Shown here: piece after piece, positions 7,074-15,107 of the stretch | How positions within the stretch are numbered: position 1 is the first letter of the stretch | Layout: the number at the start of each line of letters is the position of its first letter | Origin: UBA668 sp038328705 | GTDB taxonomy: Bacteria; Actinomycetota; Acidimicrobiia; Acidimicrobiales; Ilumatobacteraceae | Assembly: GCA_038328705.1 (NCBI GenBank) | Contig: JBBQMG010000095.1 | Location: forward strand, 1-16,498 | Direction: 5' to 3' | DNA length: 16,498 nucleotides | Notes under the pieces: generated by a model | Database searches by the model: none | What the model was told of the DNA's origin: nothing | Seen by the model: only the letters and a program-made list of their open reading frames with translations | Program-made: the position numbers and the translations under genes

Positions 7074-7970
7074 TCAGCGAACTCCGAGCAGAAAGGCAAG
7101 CGCCCCGCGGGCTGCGTGCATACGGTTGTGTGCCTGCGCGAAGGCCCGGCTGGTGGGCCCGTCAATCACTTCGGCCGAAACTTCAAACCCGCGGTAGGCA
7201 GGAAGGCAGTGGTAGAACGCTGCACCGGGTGCAGCCTGCGCCATCAGCGCGTGGTCGACGGTGTAGCCCTCGAAGGCCCTTGAGCGTTCCTGCTTCTCGG
7301 CCTCCTGACCCATCGATGTCCAGCTGTCGGTGTGGACTGCTGAGGCACCGGCGACGGCCTCGGCCGGCCGGTGCACCTGAGTGATCGCACCGGGCCCGAG
7401 CGCATTCACCCGTTCGAGTTCTGCATCATCAGCGTGATAGCCAACTGGGCATGCCAGCGCCAACGTTGCGCCGAGCATCACGCACGCCTCCCCGAGCGAG
7501 CGGGACACGTTGTTGTAGTCGCCCACATACGCAACCTGCAGACCGTCGAGCGAACCGTGCACCTGCTGCATCGTCAGCAGGTCTGCAAGAGCCTGTAGCG
7601 GGTGCGAATGATCGCTGAGCATGTTGACGACGGGAACTGGGCTGGCGGCCGCCATGCGGGAAACGATGTCGTGTGAGAACACTCGTGCCGCCAGTAGCGC
7701 GTGGTACCCAGCCATCACACGCACGATGTCCTCCACCGGCTCGCGAACGTCGAAGCCGACCTCCTCGCCGCGCGTGTACACCGGGTGGCCGCCCAGCTGG
7801 AAGACAGCCATCTCCATCGATTGGCGGGTGCGGTTGGAGGGCTTCTCGAAGATCAGCGATGCACCCATCCCGGCAAGAACGTGCGGAAGGTCCGGTTGTT
7901 GAGCGAGCGACAGGATCGAGCGCAGTTCGTCGGCCGTGAAGTCGGCGACGTTCAACAGATGACGAGTCAT
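7074..7970 (-). CDS. argF: Ornithine carbamoyltransferase
   Basis: Makes citrulline from ornithine and carbamoyl phosphate. 298 residues. The carbamoyl-phosphate loop is SNRTR (residues 45-49) in place of the classical STRTR. The second carbamoyl-phosphate site is HPLQ (123-126) in place of the common HPCQ. The ornithine-site motifs read DSWTSMGQ (usually DVWxSMG) and HCLPAYRG (usually HCLPAHRG), with the catalytic Cys kept. The GGHPVYTRGEEVGFDVREPV segment favours ornithine over other carbamoyltransferase substrates, though the variants justify noting N-acetylornithine or related substrates as a remote alternative. ATG 7970 overlaps the argD stop by 4 nt. Confidence 0.94.
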   Translation of the reverse strand: MTRHLLNVADFTADELRSILSLAQQPDLPHVLAGMGASLIFEKPSNRTRQSMEMAVFQLGGHPVYTRGEEVGFDVREPVEDIVRVMAGYHALLAARVFSHDIVSRMAAASPVPVVNMLSDHSHPLQALADLLTMQQVHGSLDGLQVAYVGDYNNVSRSLGEACVMLGATLALACPVGYHADDAELERVNALGPGAITQVHRPAEAVAGASAVHTDSWTSMGQEAEKQERSRAFEGYTVDHALMAQAAPGAAFYHCLPAYRGFEVSAEVIDGPTSRAFAQAHNRMHAARGALAFLLGVR

Positions 7971-9184
7971 GAGATGAACTCCTGCAGTACCGAGCGCACG
8001 ATGCCCACGGCCTCGTCGATCTCCGTCGTGGTGACATTGAGTGGGGGCGCCAGTCGCAGCGCGGTGGCCGTGACCGCATTCGTGACCAGACCTTCCTCCA
8101 ACAATCGTGAGTACACGATTTTGGCTTCGATGCCCTCCTCCAGCTCCACTGCGAGCAGCAAGCCAGCGCCGCGCACGCTGGCCACACCGGGCAGCTCAGT
8201 CAATTTCGCTGACAGCTCCCGTCCGCTATCGGCAGCCAGTTGCGGGGCGTTGATGCGACGCATCTCACCGAGCACAGCACTGACCACCGCGGTGGCAATT
8301 GCGGTACCGCTGTAGGTACTGCCGTGGTCGCCGGGCTGGAAAACTGCGGCCACCTCCCGCTTGGCCCACATTGCGCCCACCGGGAATCCGTTGCCCATCG
8401 CCTTCGCCATCGTCACTACGTCGGGCACCACACCAGCGTGCTGGAAACCGAACCATTGACCGGTGCGACCGAAGCCGGTCTGTACCTCGTCCATCATCAT
8501 CAAGAGTCCGCGTTCGTCGCACAGTGCGCGCACGTCGCGGAGGTATTGCGGGTCGGCCGGCAGGACGCCGCCCTCCCCCTGCACCGGCTCCAGCAACACC
8601 GCCGCCACCGATGGGTCGATGGCGGCCTCCAACGCGACGATGTCGTTGAACACGACGTGACGAAACCCGTCAGGCATCGGCTGAAATGGCTCGTGTTTCG
8701 CGGGCTGGCCGGTGGCGGCAAGCGTGGCGAGCGTGCGTCCATGAAAGCTGCCATACGCACTGACCACGGAATATCGCCCGCGGCCGCCGAACTTGCGCGC
8801 CAGTTTCAGCGCCGCTTCGTTGGCCTCAGCGCCGCTGTTGCAGAAGAAGATCTGACCGGCGTGGCCAGTGGCCTCCGCGAGAAGTGCGTTGACTTCCACC
8901 GCCGCGTGGCCGGCAACCGGGTTGGCGAAGAGATTGCTGACGTGGAGCAGCACATCGGCCTGGCGGGTGAGCGCGTCGGTGACCACCGGGTGCGAGTGCC
9001 CGAGCGAAGTGACCGCCAGGCCGGACAGGAAGTCGAGATAACGCTTGCCGTCTGTATCCCAGAGTTCGGTGCCGCGACCCTTGGCGAACATCACCTGGGG
9101 CGCACCAAAGACCGGAATGAAGGGGCAATACTCAATGCCCTTGTCCGTTGGCGCGCCGGCGGCGTCGAATGCGTGTGCGCTCAC
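7967..9184 (-). CDS. argD: Acetylornithine aminotransferase
   Basis: PLP-dependent class III aminotransferase converting N-acetylglutamate semialdehyde to N-acetylornithine. 405 residues, the usual length. FFCNSGAEANEAALKLARK (about 112-130) gives the phosphate-binding and signature region, YGSFHGRTLATLAATGQ follows, MMMDEVQTGFGRTGQWF holds the PLP-ring Asp near residue 230, and VVTMAKAMGNGFPVGAM holds the Schiff-base Lys near residue 260. HGSTYSGTAIATAV closes the active site. It overlaps argB by 4 nt upstream and argF by 4 nt downstream, so it is fully embedded in the operon. The same enzyme type can serve in lysine synthesis as succinyldiaminopimelate aminotransferase; context points to arginine. 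Confidence 0.96.
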   Translation of the reverse strand: MSAHAFDAAGAPTDKGIEYCPFIPVFGAPQVMFAKGRGTELWDTDGKRYLDFLSGLAVTSLGHSHPVVTDALTRQADVLLHVSNLFANPVAGHAAVEVNALLAEATGHAGQIFFCNSGAEANEAALKLARKFGGRGRYSVVSAYGSFHGRTLATLAATGQPAKHEPFQPMPDGFRHVVFNDIVALEAAIDPSVAAVLLEPVQGEGGVLPADPQYLRDVRALCDERGLLMMMDEVQTGFGRTGQWFGFQHAGVVPDVVTMAKAMGNGFPVGAMWAKREVAAVFQPGDHGSTYSGTAIATAVVSAVLGEMRRINAPQLAADSGRELSAKLTELPGVASVRGAGLLLAVELEEGIEAKIVYSRLLEEGLVTNAVTATALRLAPPLNVTTTEIDEAVGIVRSVLQEFIS

Positions 9185-10041
9185 TCGACCATCGTTCCTA
9201 TCCCCTCATCGGTGAATACTTCCAAGAGCAACACGTGCGGAATTCGACCATCGAGAATGTGCGAATGACGAACACCGTTTCGTACTGCGTGCACACAGCT
9301 CTCGACCTTCGGGATCATTCCGCCGGCGATGGTGCCATCAGCCATCAGCACATCGAGTTCTGCGGGAGTGGTCTGACGGATGAGAGTCGAAGGATCGTCG
9401 AGCACTCGCCGCAAGCCTTCGATGTCGGTGAGATACACCAGCTTCTCAGCACCCAGCGCTTCTGCGATTGCACCCGCCACCGTGTCGGCGTTGATGTTGT
9501 AGGCCTGCCCATCGGCATCGGTGCCGATGGTGGCGACGACCGGGATGAACTCATCGTCGAGCAGACCGCGCAGGATCATCGGGTTGATCGACTCGACATC
9601 GCCCACGTAGCCCAGTTCCGGGTCGCGGGCAACGGCACGGATGAGGCCCGCGTCCTCACCGCTGACGCCAACAGCCAGCGGGCCATGCACATTGATGGCA
9701 GCAACCAGCTGCGGGTTGACTTGCCCGATCAGCACCATGCGTACGATGTCGACAGTCGTCGCGTCGGTGACGCGCAAACCGTTGCGGAACTCGGCCTTCT
9801 TGCCCAGCCGAGTCATCAGGTCACTGATCTGTGGCCCACCGCCGTGCACCACGACGGGCCGCATGCCCACCTGATGCATCAGCACGATGTCTTGCGCGAA
9901 CAGTGCCAGCGCATCGCTGTCGCTGGCGCCGGCAAGTGCGTTGCCGCCGTACTTGACGACCACGACCTGTCCCGCGAAGCGCCGAATGTACGGCAATGCC
10001 TCCACCAGCATCGCTGCCTTGTCTGCCGGCGATGTGATCAC
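9181..10041 (-). CDS. argB: Acetylglutamate kinase
   Basis: Phosphorylates N-acetylglutamate, commonly the feedback-controlled step. I start it at GTG 10041, which overlaps the argC stop as GTGA and gives 286 residues (VITSPADKAAMLVEAL...). The frame stays open upstream, but that stretch is out of frame inside argC and does not resemble the family. Motifs: VVVVKYGGNAL (nucleotide-site Lys and Gly loop, about 23-33), PVVVHGGGPQI (about 61-71, acetylglutamate site), and IGTDADGQAYNINADTVAGA (about 175-194). The helix at the N terminus (KAAMLVEALPYIRRF) fits the hexameric, arginine-inhibited type, though inhibition cannot be read with certainty. The adjacent upstream position, where argJ normally sits, is empty. 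Confidence 0.96.
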   Translation of the reverse strand: MITSPADKAAMLVEALPYIRRFAGQVVVVKYGGNALAGASDSDALALFAQDIVLMHQVGMRPVVVHGGGPQISDLMTRLGKKAEFRNGLRVTDATTVDIVRMVLIGQVNPQLVAAINVHGPLAVGVSGEDAGLIRAVARDPELGYVGDVESINPMILRGLLDDEFIPVVATIGTDADGQAYNINADTVAGAIAEALGAEKLVYLTDIEGLRRVLDDPSTLIRQTTPAELDVLMADGTIAGGMIPKVESCVHAVRNGVRHSHILDGRIPHVLLLEVFTDEGIGTMVE

Positions 10042-11054
10042 GGGTACAGCCCCACCACGGACAGTCCGGCGGTCTCGTCGAGCCCGAGCGCAACGTTTGC
10101 TGCTTGCACGGCGCCGCCGGAGGCACCCTTGGCGATGTTGTCGAGCGCACACAGCGCCATCACCGTGCCCGTGCGTTCGTCGTAGCGGGCGGTCAGGTGG
10201 GCCGTATTGCTGCCCAGCGTGGCTTTCGTCGAGGGCGACGCTTCGTCGACGACGATGAATGGCTCGTTGCGGTAGCTCTCACGCAACGTTTCCAGCAACG
10301 ACTCCGTGGTGACAGTTGCGGCGGGACGCGCGTAGCAGGTGGCCAGCAGACCACGGCTGAGCGGTGCCAGGTGGGGCGTGAACAGCACCTGCGCGCCAAT
10401 CTCTTGCTCGATCTCGGGTGTGTGGCGGTGGTCCAGAAGACCGTACGCGTTGACATCCGCGTCAACCGTGCAGAACAGCGAGGAGTGCTTGAGGGCGCGG
10501 CCCGCGCCGCTGACGCCGGTGATGCTGTTGACCACGACGCCGGTTGCCTCGATGAGCCCAGACCGGACCAGCGGGGCCAACGCCAGTGTTGCCGCCGTCA
10601 CGTGGCACCCGGGGGTTGCGATCAAACCGGCGCCCACGATCTCAGCGCGATGCAGTTCAGGCAAGCCGAACACTGCCCTGGCGAGCATCTCGGGCTGGTC
10701 ATGAGCGAATCCGTACCACTTCGGATACAGGGACGCGTCCTTCAACCGGTACGCAGCGGAGAGATCAACCACGCAGCCGACAGAACCGACAAGCTGCGGG
10801 GCAAGCGCCATGCTGGCTTCGTGTGGGAGACCAAGGAACACCAGATCGAGGCCAGCCGCGCGCTCGAGCTGGAACTCCTCGAACATCAGCGACGGGTAGC
10901 GCCCGGCGAGGCTGGGATACAGCGACGCTGCGCGCGTGCCTGCTTGCGTGTCACCGGTTGCGTACACGACCTCGAACTCAGGGTGCTGCGCGCACAACCG
11001 CAGCAGTTCGGCGCCGGTGTACCCGGACGCTCCAATGATGCCGACTTGAACCAT
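10038..11054 (-). CDS. argC: N-acetyl-gamma-glutamyl-phosphate reductase
   Basis: NADPH-dependent reduction of N-acetylglutamyl phosphate to the semialdehyde. 338 residues. An N-terminal Rossmann fold opens with VGIIGASGYTGAELLRL (about 4-20). The catalytic Cys lies in ATPGCHVTAATLAL near residue 147, where the more usual text is GCYPT. SITGVSGAGR and FTPHLAPLSRGLL complete the dimerisation and substrate region. It is the first gene of the operon. ATG 11054 has no Shine-Dalgarno; the palindromic operator ends 3 nt before it and a -10-like TATAGT lies 8 nt upstream, so a leaderless transcript is likely. The stop overlaps argB directly, with no argJ between. Confidence 0.96.
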   Translation of the reverse strand: MVQVGIIGASGYTGAELLRLCAQHPEFEVVYATGDTQAGTRAASLYPSLAGRYPSLMFEEFQLERAAGLDLVFLGLPHEASMALAPQLVGSVGCVVDLSAAYRLKDASLYPKWYGFAHDQPEMLARAVFGLPELHRAEIVGAGLIATPGCHVTAATLALAPLVRSGLIEATGVVVNSITGVSGAGRALKHSSLFCTVDADVNAYGLLDHRHTPEIEQEIGAQVLFTPHLAPLSRGLLATCYARPAATVTTESLLETLRESYRNEPFIVVDEASPSTKATLGSNTAHLTARYDERTGTVMALCALDNIAKGASGGAVQAANVALGLDETAGLSVVGLYP

Positions 11055-11057
11055 GGC

Positions 11058-11079
11058 GCATGACTATACATAGTCATGC
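11058..11079 (-). promoter_or_regulatory. Perfect 22-bp palindrome, candidate ArgR operator (ARG box)
   Basis: Two 10-bp arms, GCATGACTAT and ATAGTCATGC, are exact reverse complements around a 2-bp centre. The A/T-rich core with TGCATGA half-sites is in the style of ARG boxes. It begins 3 nt before the argC start and covers the -10 element, so ArgR bound here would block transcription. ArgR is encoded in the same operon. Binding itself is inferred. Confidence 0.75.
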
Positions 11080-11091
11080 ATTGTCATGCAA
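11063..11091 (-). promoter_or_regulatory. Candidate argC promoter
   Basis: Minus-strand TATAGT (11068-11063; 5 of 6 with TATAAT) is preceded at exactly 17 bp by TTGCAT (11091-11086; 3 of 6 with TTGACA). The -10 ends 8 nt before ATG 11054, so transcription would start at or next to the A of the start codon. Both hexamers lie within the operator elements. Confidence 0.6.
11074..11091 (-). promoter_or_regulatory. Second ARG-box-like element adjoining the palindrome
   Basis: On the minus strand this reads TTGCATGACAATGCATGA, a direct repeat of TGCATGA with 10-bp period, i.e. on one helical face. It partly overlaps the 22-bp palindrome. ArgR usually binds paired boxes, so the two elements together could form a tandem operator. 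Confidence 0.5.
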
Positions 11092-11121
11092 TGAGCAACC
11101 GCCGACGAGAGACCGGCGAAC

Positions 11122-11715
11122 ATGGGCCAGAATGATGGCGTGAGTACGCCTGACTTTTCCGCAGATCTTGCCTCCTGCAAGGGCAAGTTGTTGGTCGCGA
11201 CTCCCCCGCTCACCGATCCGAACTTCGATCGCACCGTCGTCTACATGCTGGAGCACACCGGTGACGGGGCCGTTGGCGTGGTACTCAACCGACCCACCGA
11301 TGAAGACGCCCCCGGCGAGTTGTACGCCTGGACCGACCACATGAGCCCGCCCGCCACGCTGTTCAAAGGTGGCCCCGTTGATGTATCCGCGCTGATCGCG
11401 CTCGCAAGGGTGACCGGGGCCATCGATGGCTCGTGGAGCGAGGTGGCCGAAGGGCTCGGCTCGATCGATTTGATGTTGGACCCGTACGAAGTGGCAGCGG
11501 GGGTGCACGCGCTACGTGTCTTCCGCGGCTACTCGGGTTGGGGCGCGCAGCAGCTCGACGAGGAGCTGAGCGAGGGTGCGTGGATGGTGCTCGACGCCGA
11601 CCTGACCGATGTGTTCTGCACTACACCAGCCGACCTGTGGCGAACCGTGCTGCGCCGCCAAGGCGGACGCCTCGCCTGGGTAGCCAACGCCCCCGACGAC
11701 CTCAGCGCAAACTGA
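11122..11715 (+). CDS. YqgE/AlgH family protein (UPF0301)
   Basis: Conserved protein of 197 residues from ATG 11122, or 191 from GTG 11140, which starts STPDFSADLA. Both lack a strong Shine-Dalgarno sequence. The family pattern is clear: KGKLLVATPPLTDPNFDRTV, then YMLEHTGDGAVGVVLNRPT, FKGGPVDVSALIAL, and LRVFRGYSGWGAQQLDEEL near residue 145. No signal peptide or membrane helix. AlgH/YqgE proteins were named from a Pseudomonas alginate regulator, but the biochemical role remains unknown, so none is claimed. It diverges from argC across 67 bp that contain the palindrome, so ArgR might affect it as well. It converges on pheT with only 20 bp between stops, which hold no convincing terminator. Confidence 0.92.
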   Translation: MGQNDGVSTPDFSADLASCKGKLLVATPPLTDPNFDRTVVYMLEHTGDGAVGVVLNRPTDEDAPGELYAWTDHMSPPATLFKGGPVDVSALIALARVTGAIDGSWSEVAEGLGSIDLMLDPYEVAAGVHALRVFRGYSGWGAQQLDEELSEGAWMVLDADLTDVFCTTPADLWRTVLRRQGGRLAWVANAPDDLSAN

Positions 11716-11735
11716 ACCGCTGAACGGGCGAGCGC

Positions 11736-14084
11736 TCAGCCGCGAAGCGTTACGCCCATCTTGGCGGTAGCAGCCTCGACCTTGCCACGAACGGTGGCCA
11801 CGTCGTCTTCGGTGAGCGTGCGGTCAAGTGCCTGAAGGCGCAAACGATACGCAAGGCTGCGAGTGCCGTCGGGTAGCGCGGTGCCGCGGTACACGTCGAA
11901 CAGCGACAGGTCGACGAGCAGTACACCCGCCGCCTGGCGAATGCCCTTTTCAACTTTCTCCGCCGTCACGCGATCCGGGACGATGAACGCCAGATCGAGG
12001 TCGCTGGATGGGAAGCGGCCAGTCGCCTTCCACTGCGGCACCTTCGGCTCCGAGCCGAGCAACACCGTCAGGTTCAGTTCCAACACGGCGACTCGCTGCG
12101 CGATGTCGAACGCGTCGGTGACGTCGGGGTGAATCTCGCCGACCGCACCGATCGCGTCCTTGCCGAGCGACAACGTCGCCGAGCGCGCTGTGTGCAAGCC
12201 GGCGGGCACCGTACCCTGATCGAGGCGTGCGCCCCATCCCATCGCCGACGCAAGCTCGCGCCAGATTGCCACCGCCGCAGTGGCATCAGCGCCGGCGAGC
12301 ACCATGCCGAGAGCTTCGTACTCCGCCGGCAACACCTCCGTGCTGGGCGGGTACACGTGTCCGATCTCGAACAGCGCAACACCCGGCCGGCGATGCGACT
12401 CGTTGAACGAGACGGCCTTCAACAACCCGGGACGAAGCGAGGTACGCAGAATGTCGTCACCCACGACCAACGGGTTCGCGAGGCGAACAGCCTCGCCGGG
12501 AAGGCCCGCCATGGCGAGCTCGTCGGCAGCGAGGAACGGGTGCGGCATCGCTTCGCTCACACCGAGACCGAGGAGCACGTCGCGCAAGCGGCGACGCCGC
12601 TGTTGCACCCCACTGAGACCACCCGGCAGCGTGCTCTTCGGGACTGTCTTGCCGAGCCGGTCGTAGCCGTAGTGGCGGGCGACTTCCTCGATGATGTCGA
12701 CTTCCTGCGTGCAGTCCGGGCGCCACGAAGGAACCGTCACCTGCAGTTCTTCGCCTGCACCGGCGACGCCGAAGCCAATCGGTGTGATCAGCGCGCCGAT
12801 CGCCGCCGCGTCGAACCAGGAACCAAGCAATGCGATGACCCGAGCGGGGCGGACGGCGAGCGCCGTCACCCCGGGCAGGAACTCCGTGCGGGCGTCGACC
12901 ATGCCGGCGTGCACGACAAGATCCGGGCACGTCATCGAGAGCAGTTCGACGAAACGGGCGACACCGCGTTCGATGCCCAGCGGGTCGGCACCACGTTCGA
13001 ATCGAGCAGACGCCTCGCTGCGCAGACCCGATCGAACGACACTGCGCATGATTGCCGTCGGCTCGAACCATGCCGATTCCAACGCAATCGTCGAGGTCAT
13101 GTCGCTGATCTCGGTGTTCTGCCCGCCAATGATGCCGGCGAGGCCGATAGGGCGATCGTGCGCATCGCAGATCAGGAGATCGTCGGCGGTGAGCGTGCGC
13201 ACGACGTCGTCGAGCGTCACCAACACTTCGCCATCATTGGCCAGCCGAACGCGAAACCCACCGCCGCCCAGCGTCGCGAAGTCGTAGGCATGGTTGGGTT
13301 GGTTGGTCTCCAGCATCACGTAGTTGCTGACGTCGACCACGTTGTTGATGGGACGCATACCGGCAGCAGCAAGGCGGCGACGCATCCAATCCGGCGACTC
13401 GGTGATCGTGACGCCGCTGATGACTGCCGTCGTGAATCGTGGGCAGCGATCGCCGGCGATCAGCTCGACAGTTGCCGACAGCGTCGGCTGGCTGAGCGCG
13501 GGCAGCACCGGTGCCCCGAGAACCGATGCGCCCAGCTTGGCGGCAACGTCGCGCGCAACGCCGAGGTGCCCGAAGCAATCGGGGCGGTTACGCAGGACGT
13601 CGAGGTCGTATACGACTTCCTCGCCGAGGCCCAACGCGTCCCCGTAGGGCAGTCCCAGCGGCGTTCCGACGGGAAGAATCAGGATGCCGCTGTGGTCGCT
13701 ACCGAGGCCGAGCTCACTGGCACTGCAGAGCATGCCGTCGCTGCTGATACCAAGGATTGGCTTTGGCTCGATCGCCCGACCGTCAGGCATCCGTGTGCCG
13801 GACGTGGCGAGCGGGATGACGTCGCCAGGCTGCATGTTGAACGCGCCGCACCACACATGCCGTTCGACGCCGTCGCCCGCGTCGACGAACACGCGGTGCA
13901 CTTTCGCCGCGTCAGGGTGACGCTCGGTGCGCAGCACCTTGGCCGTAATCACGCCAGCGACGGAACCGCCGACGTGCTCGACACTCTCGACCGCTAGGCC
14001 GAGGTTGGTGATGATGTCGGCAACGGCGGCGACGTCGTCACCAACCGTCACGAGTTCGTTGAGCCAGGAATGAACGATCTTCAC
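11736..14084 (-). CDS. pheT: Phenylalanyl-tRNA synthetase beta subunit
   Basis: Beta chain of the alpha2-beta2 enzyme that charges tRNA-Phe. I use GTG 14084 (KIVHSWLNELV), 10 nt after the pheS stop and with AGGG upstream, giving 782 residues, the normal size. The frame is open further upstream, but that part overlaps pheS and is unlike the family. Domain order: N-terminal tRNA-binding OB fold (ITAKVLRTERHPDAAKVHRV and the GISSDGMLCSASELG segment), B3/B4 editing region (MRPINNVVDVSNYVMLETNQ; RSVVRSGLRSEASARFERG), B5 domain (WRPDCTQEVDIIEEVARHYG), the catalytic-like core (LANPLVVGDDILRTSLRPG), and the C-terminal ferredoxin-fold anticodon-binding domain (WKATGRFPSSDLDLAFIVPD). No damage seen. 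Confidence 0.97.
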   Translation of the reverse strand: MKIVHSWLNELVTVGDDVAAVADIITNLGLAVESVEHVGGSVAGVITAKVLRTERHPDAAKVHRVFVDAGDGVERHVWCGAFNMQPGDVIPLATSGTRMPDGRAIEPKPILGISSDGMLCSASELGLGSDHSGILILPVGTPLGLPYGDALGLGEEVVYDLDVLRNRPDCFGHLGVARDVAAKLGASVLGAPVLPALSQPTLSATVELIAGDRCPRFTTAVISGVTITESPDWMRRRLAAAGMRPINNVVDVSNYVMLETNQPNHAYDFATLGGGGFRVRLANDGEVLVTLDDVVRTLTADDLLICDAHDRPIGLAGIIGGQNTEISDMTSTIALESAWFEPTAIMRSVVRSGLRSEASARFERGADPLGIERGVARFVELLSMTCPDLVVHAGMVDARTEFLPGVTALAVRPARVIALLGSWFDAAAIGALITPIGFGVAGAGEELQVTVPSWRPDCTQEVDIIEEVARHYGYDRLGKTVPKSTLPGGLSGVQQRRRRLRDVLLGLGVSEAMPHPFLAADELAMAGLPGEAVRLANPLVVGDDILRTSLRPGLLKAVSFNESHRRPGVALFEIGHVYPPSTEVLPAEYEALGMVLAGADATAAVAIWRELASAMGWGARLDQGTVPAGLHTARSATLSLGKDAIGAVGEIHPDVTDAFDIAQRVAVLELNLTVLLGSEPKVPQWKATGRFPSSDLDLAFIVPDRVTAEKVEKGIRQAAGVLLVDLSLFDVYRGTALPDGTRSLAYRLRLQALDRTLTEDDVATVRGKVEAATAKMGVTLRG

Positions 14085-14094
14085 GGGTTGGCCC

Positions 14095-15096
14095 TCAGAA
14101 CTGCTCGATGAAACGAATGTCGTTGCTGTACATCTCGCGCACGTCGCCGATGGCGTGGCGCTCCTTGGCCATGCGGTCGATGCCGAAGCCGAACGCGAAG
14201 CCGCTCCACTCTTCCGGATCGAGGCCTCCTGCACGCAGCACATTGGGATGCACCATGCCGCAGCCGCCGAGCTCCAGCCAGTCGCCTGCAGGAGTGCGAA
14301 TGTCGAACTCGGCCGACGGCTCGGTGAAGGGGAAATAGCTGGGTCGCAGGCGGCTGGTGAAACCCTCGCCGAAGAAGGCTTTGGTGAACGCTTCGATGGT
14401 GCCGGCGAGGTCGGCCAGCGTGATACCACGATCGATGACCAGACCTTCGATCTGGTGGAAGACGGCGAGGTGCGTGGCGTCGGTGGTCTCGTTGCGGAAC
14501 ACTCGACCGGGCATGATCATGTAGATCGGCGGCTGGAGGTTCTGCATCACGCGGATCTGGACCGGCGACGTGTGGGTGCGCAGCACAGTGCTGCCCGGCT
14601 CGCCGTGCTCGACGTAGAACGTGTCGTGCATACTGCGAGCCGGGTGGTTGGCCGGCATGTTGAGCGCTTCGAAGTTGTACCAGTCGGTCTCCACTTCGGG
14701 CCCCTCGGCAACCTGGAAACCAAGACCGATGAACACGTCTTCGAGCCGCTGCCATGCCTGAGTGACGACGTGCGCATGGCCGCGCCCAGGTCGTTGCATG
14801 ACCTCGGTCAGGTCAATGCGTTCTGCCTCCAGCTGCGCGGTTCGCTCGGCGCTGCGGAACTCGGCAAGGCGCAATTGCTGCGCGTCGGCCACTTGCGTGG
14901 TGGCCTCGTTGAGCGCTCGACCTGCTTCCTTCTTCTCGTCGATCGTCGCCAGCTTGCCCAAGCCGGCCTTCAAGTCGGTGAGGCTGCCGCGCTTTCCCAG
15001 CACTTCCTGCTCGACCGCACGAACGTCGTCGCTGCTGGTCGCGGCAGCAAGACGCACGAGGGCACTGTCGCGGGCGGTGTGGATCTGATCAATCAT
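14095..15096 (-). CDS. pheS: Phenylalanyl-tRNA synthetase alpha subunit
   Basis: Catalytic class II chain. ATG 15096 gives 333 residues (MIDQIHTARDSALVRLAA); TTG 15102 would add two residues. Neither has a Shine-Dalgarno sequence, and the methyltransferase stop is only 11 nt upstream of the ATG. The N-terminal coiled-coil arm (about 1-90) contains VLGKRGSLTDLKAGLGKL. The catalytic domain shows GFQVAEGPEVETDWYNFEAL, the phenylalanine-site segment MHDTFYVE, motif 2 GRVFRNETTDATHLAVFHQIEG (split here only by reading, about residues 198-219), and motif 3 FGFGIDRMAKERHAIGDVRE near the end, then RFIEQF. It is coupled to pheT 10 nt downstream. Confidence 0.97.
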   Translation of the reverse strand: MIDQIHTARDSALVRLAAATSSDDVRAVEQEVLGKRGSLTDLKAGLGKLATIDEKKEAGRALNEATTQVADAQQLRLAEFRSAERTAQLEAERIDLTEVMQRPGRGHAHVVTQAWQRLEDVFIGLGFQVAEGPEVETDWYNFEALNMPANHPARSMHDTFYVEHGEPGSTVLRTHTSPVQIRVMQNLQPPIYMIMPGRVFRNETTDATHLAVFHQIEGLVIDRGITLADLAGTIEAFTKAFFGEGFTSRLRPSYFPFTEPSAEFDIRTPAGDWLELGGCGMVHPNVLRAGGLDPEEWSGFAFGFGIDRMAKERHAIGDVREMYSNDIRFIEQF

Positions 15097-15107
15097 CGGC
15101 AACGAAA

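Noticed and set aside
10042..10152. Upstream extension of argB
   Set aside because: It overlaps argC out of frame with Arg/Cys-rich text; the GTG overlapping the argC stop gives a standard-length kinase.
11716..11740. Terminator between yqgE and pheT
   Set aside because: Only a 5-bp GCTGA/TCAGC pair and an 8-bp palindrome, with no T-run and partly inside pheT.
12129..13997. Very long plus-strand open frame of 622 codons
   Set aside because: It is antisense to pheT, which is unmistakable. The His/Arg/Asp-rich text has no family resemblance and arises from GC-rich codon bias.
14085..14429. Upstream extension of pheT, about 115 codons
   Set aside because: It lies wholly within pheS in another frame and does not resemble PheT; GTG 14084 gives the normal N terminus.
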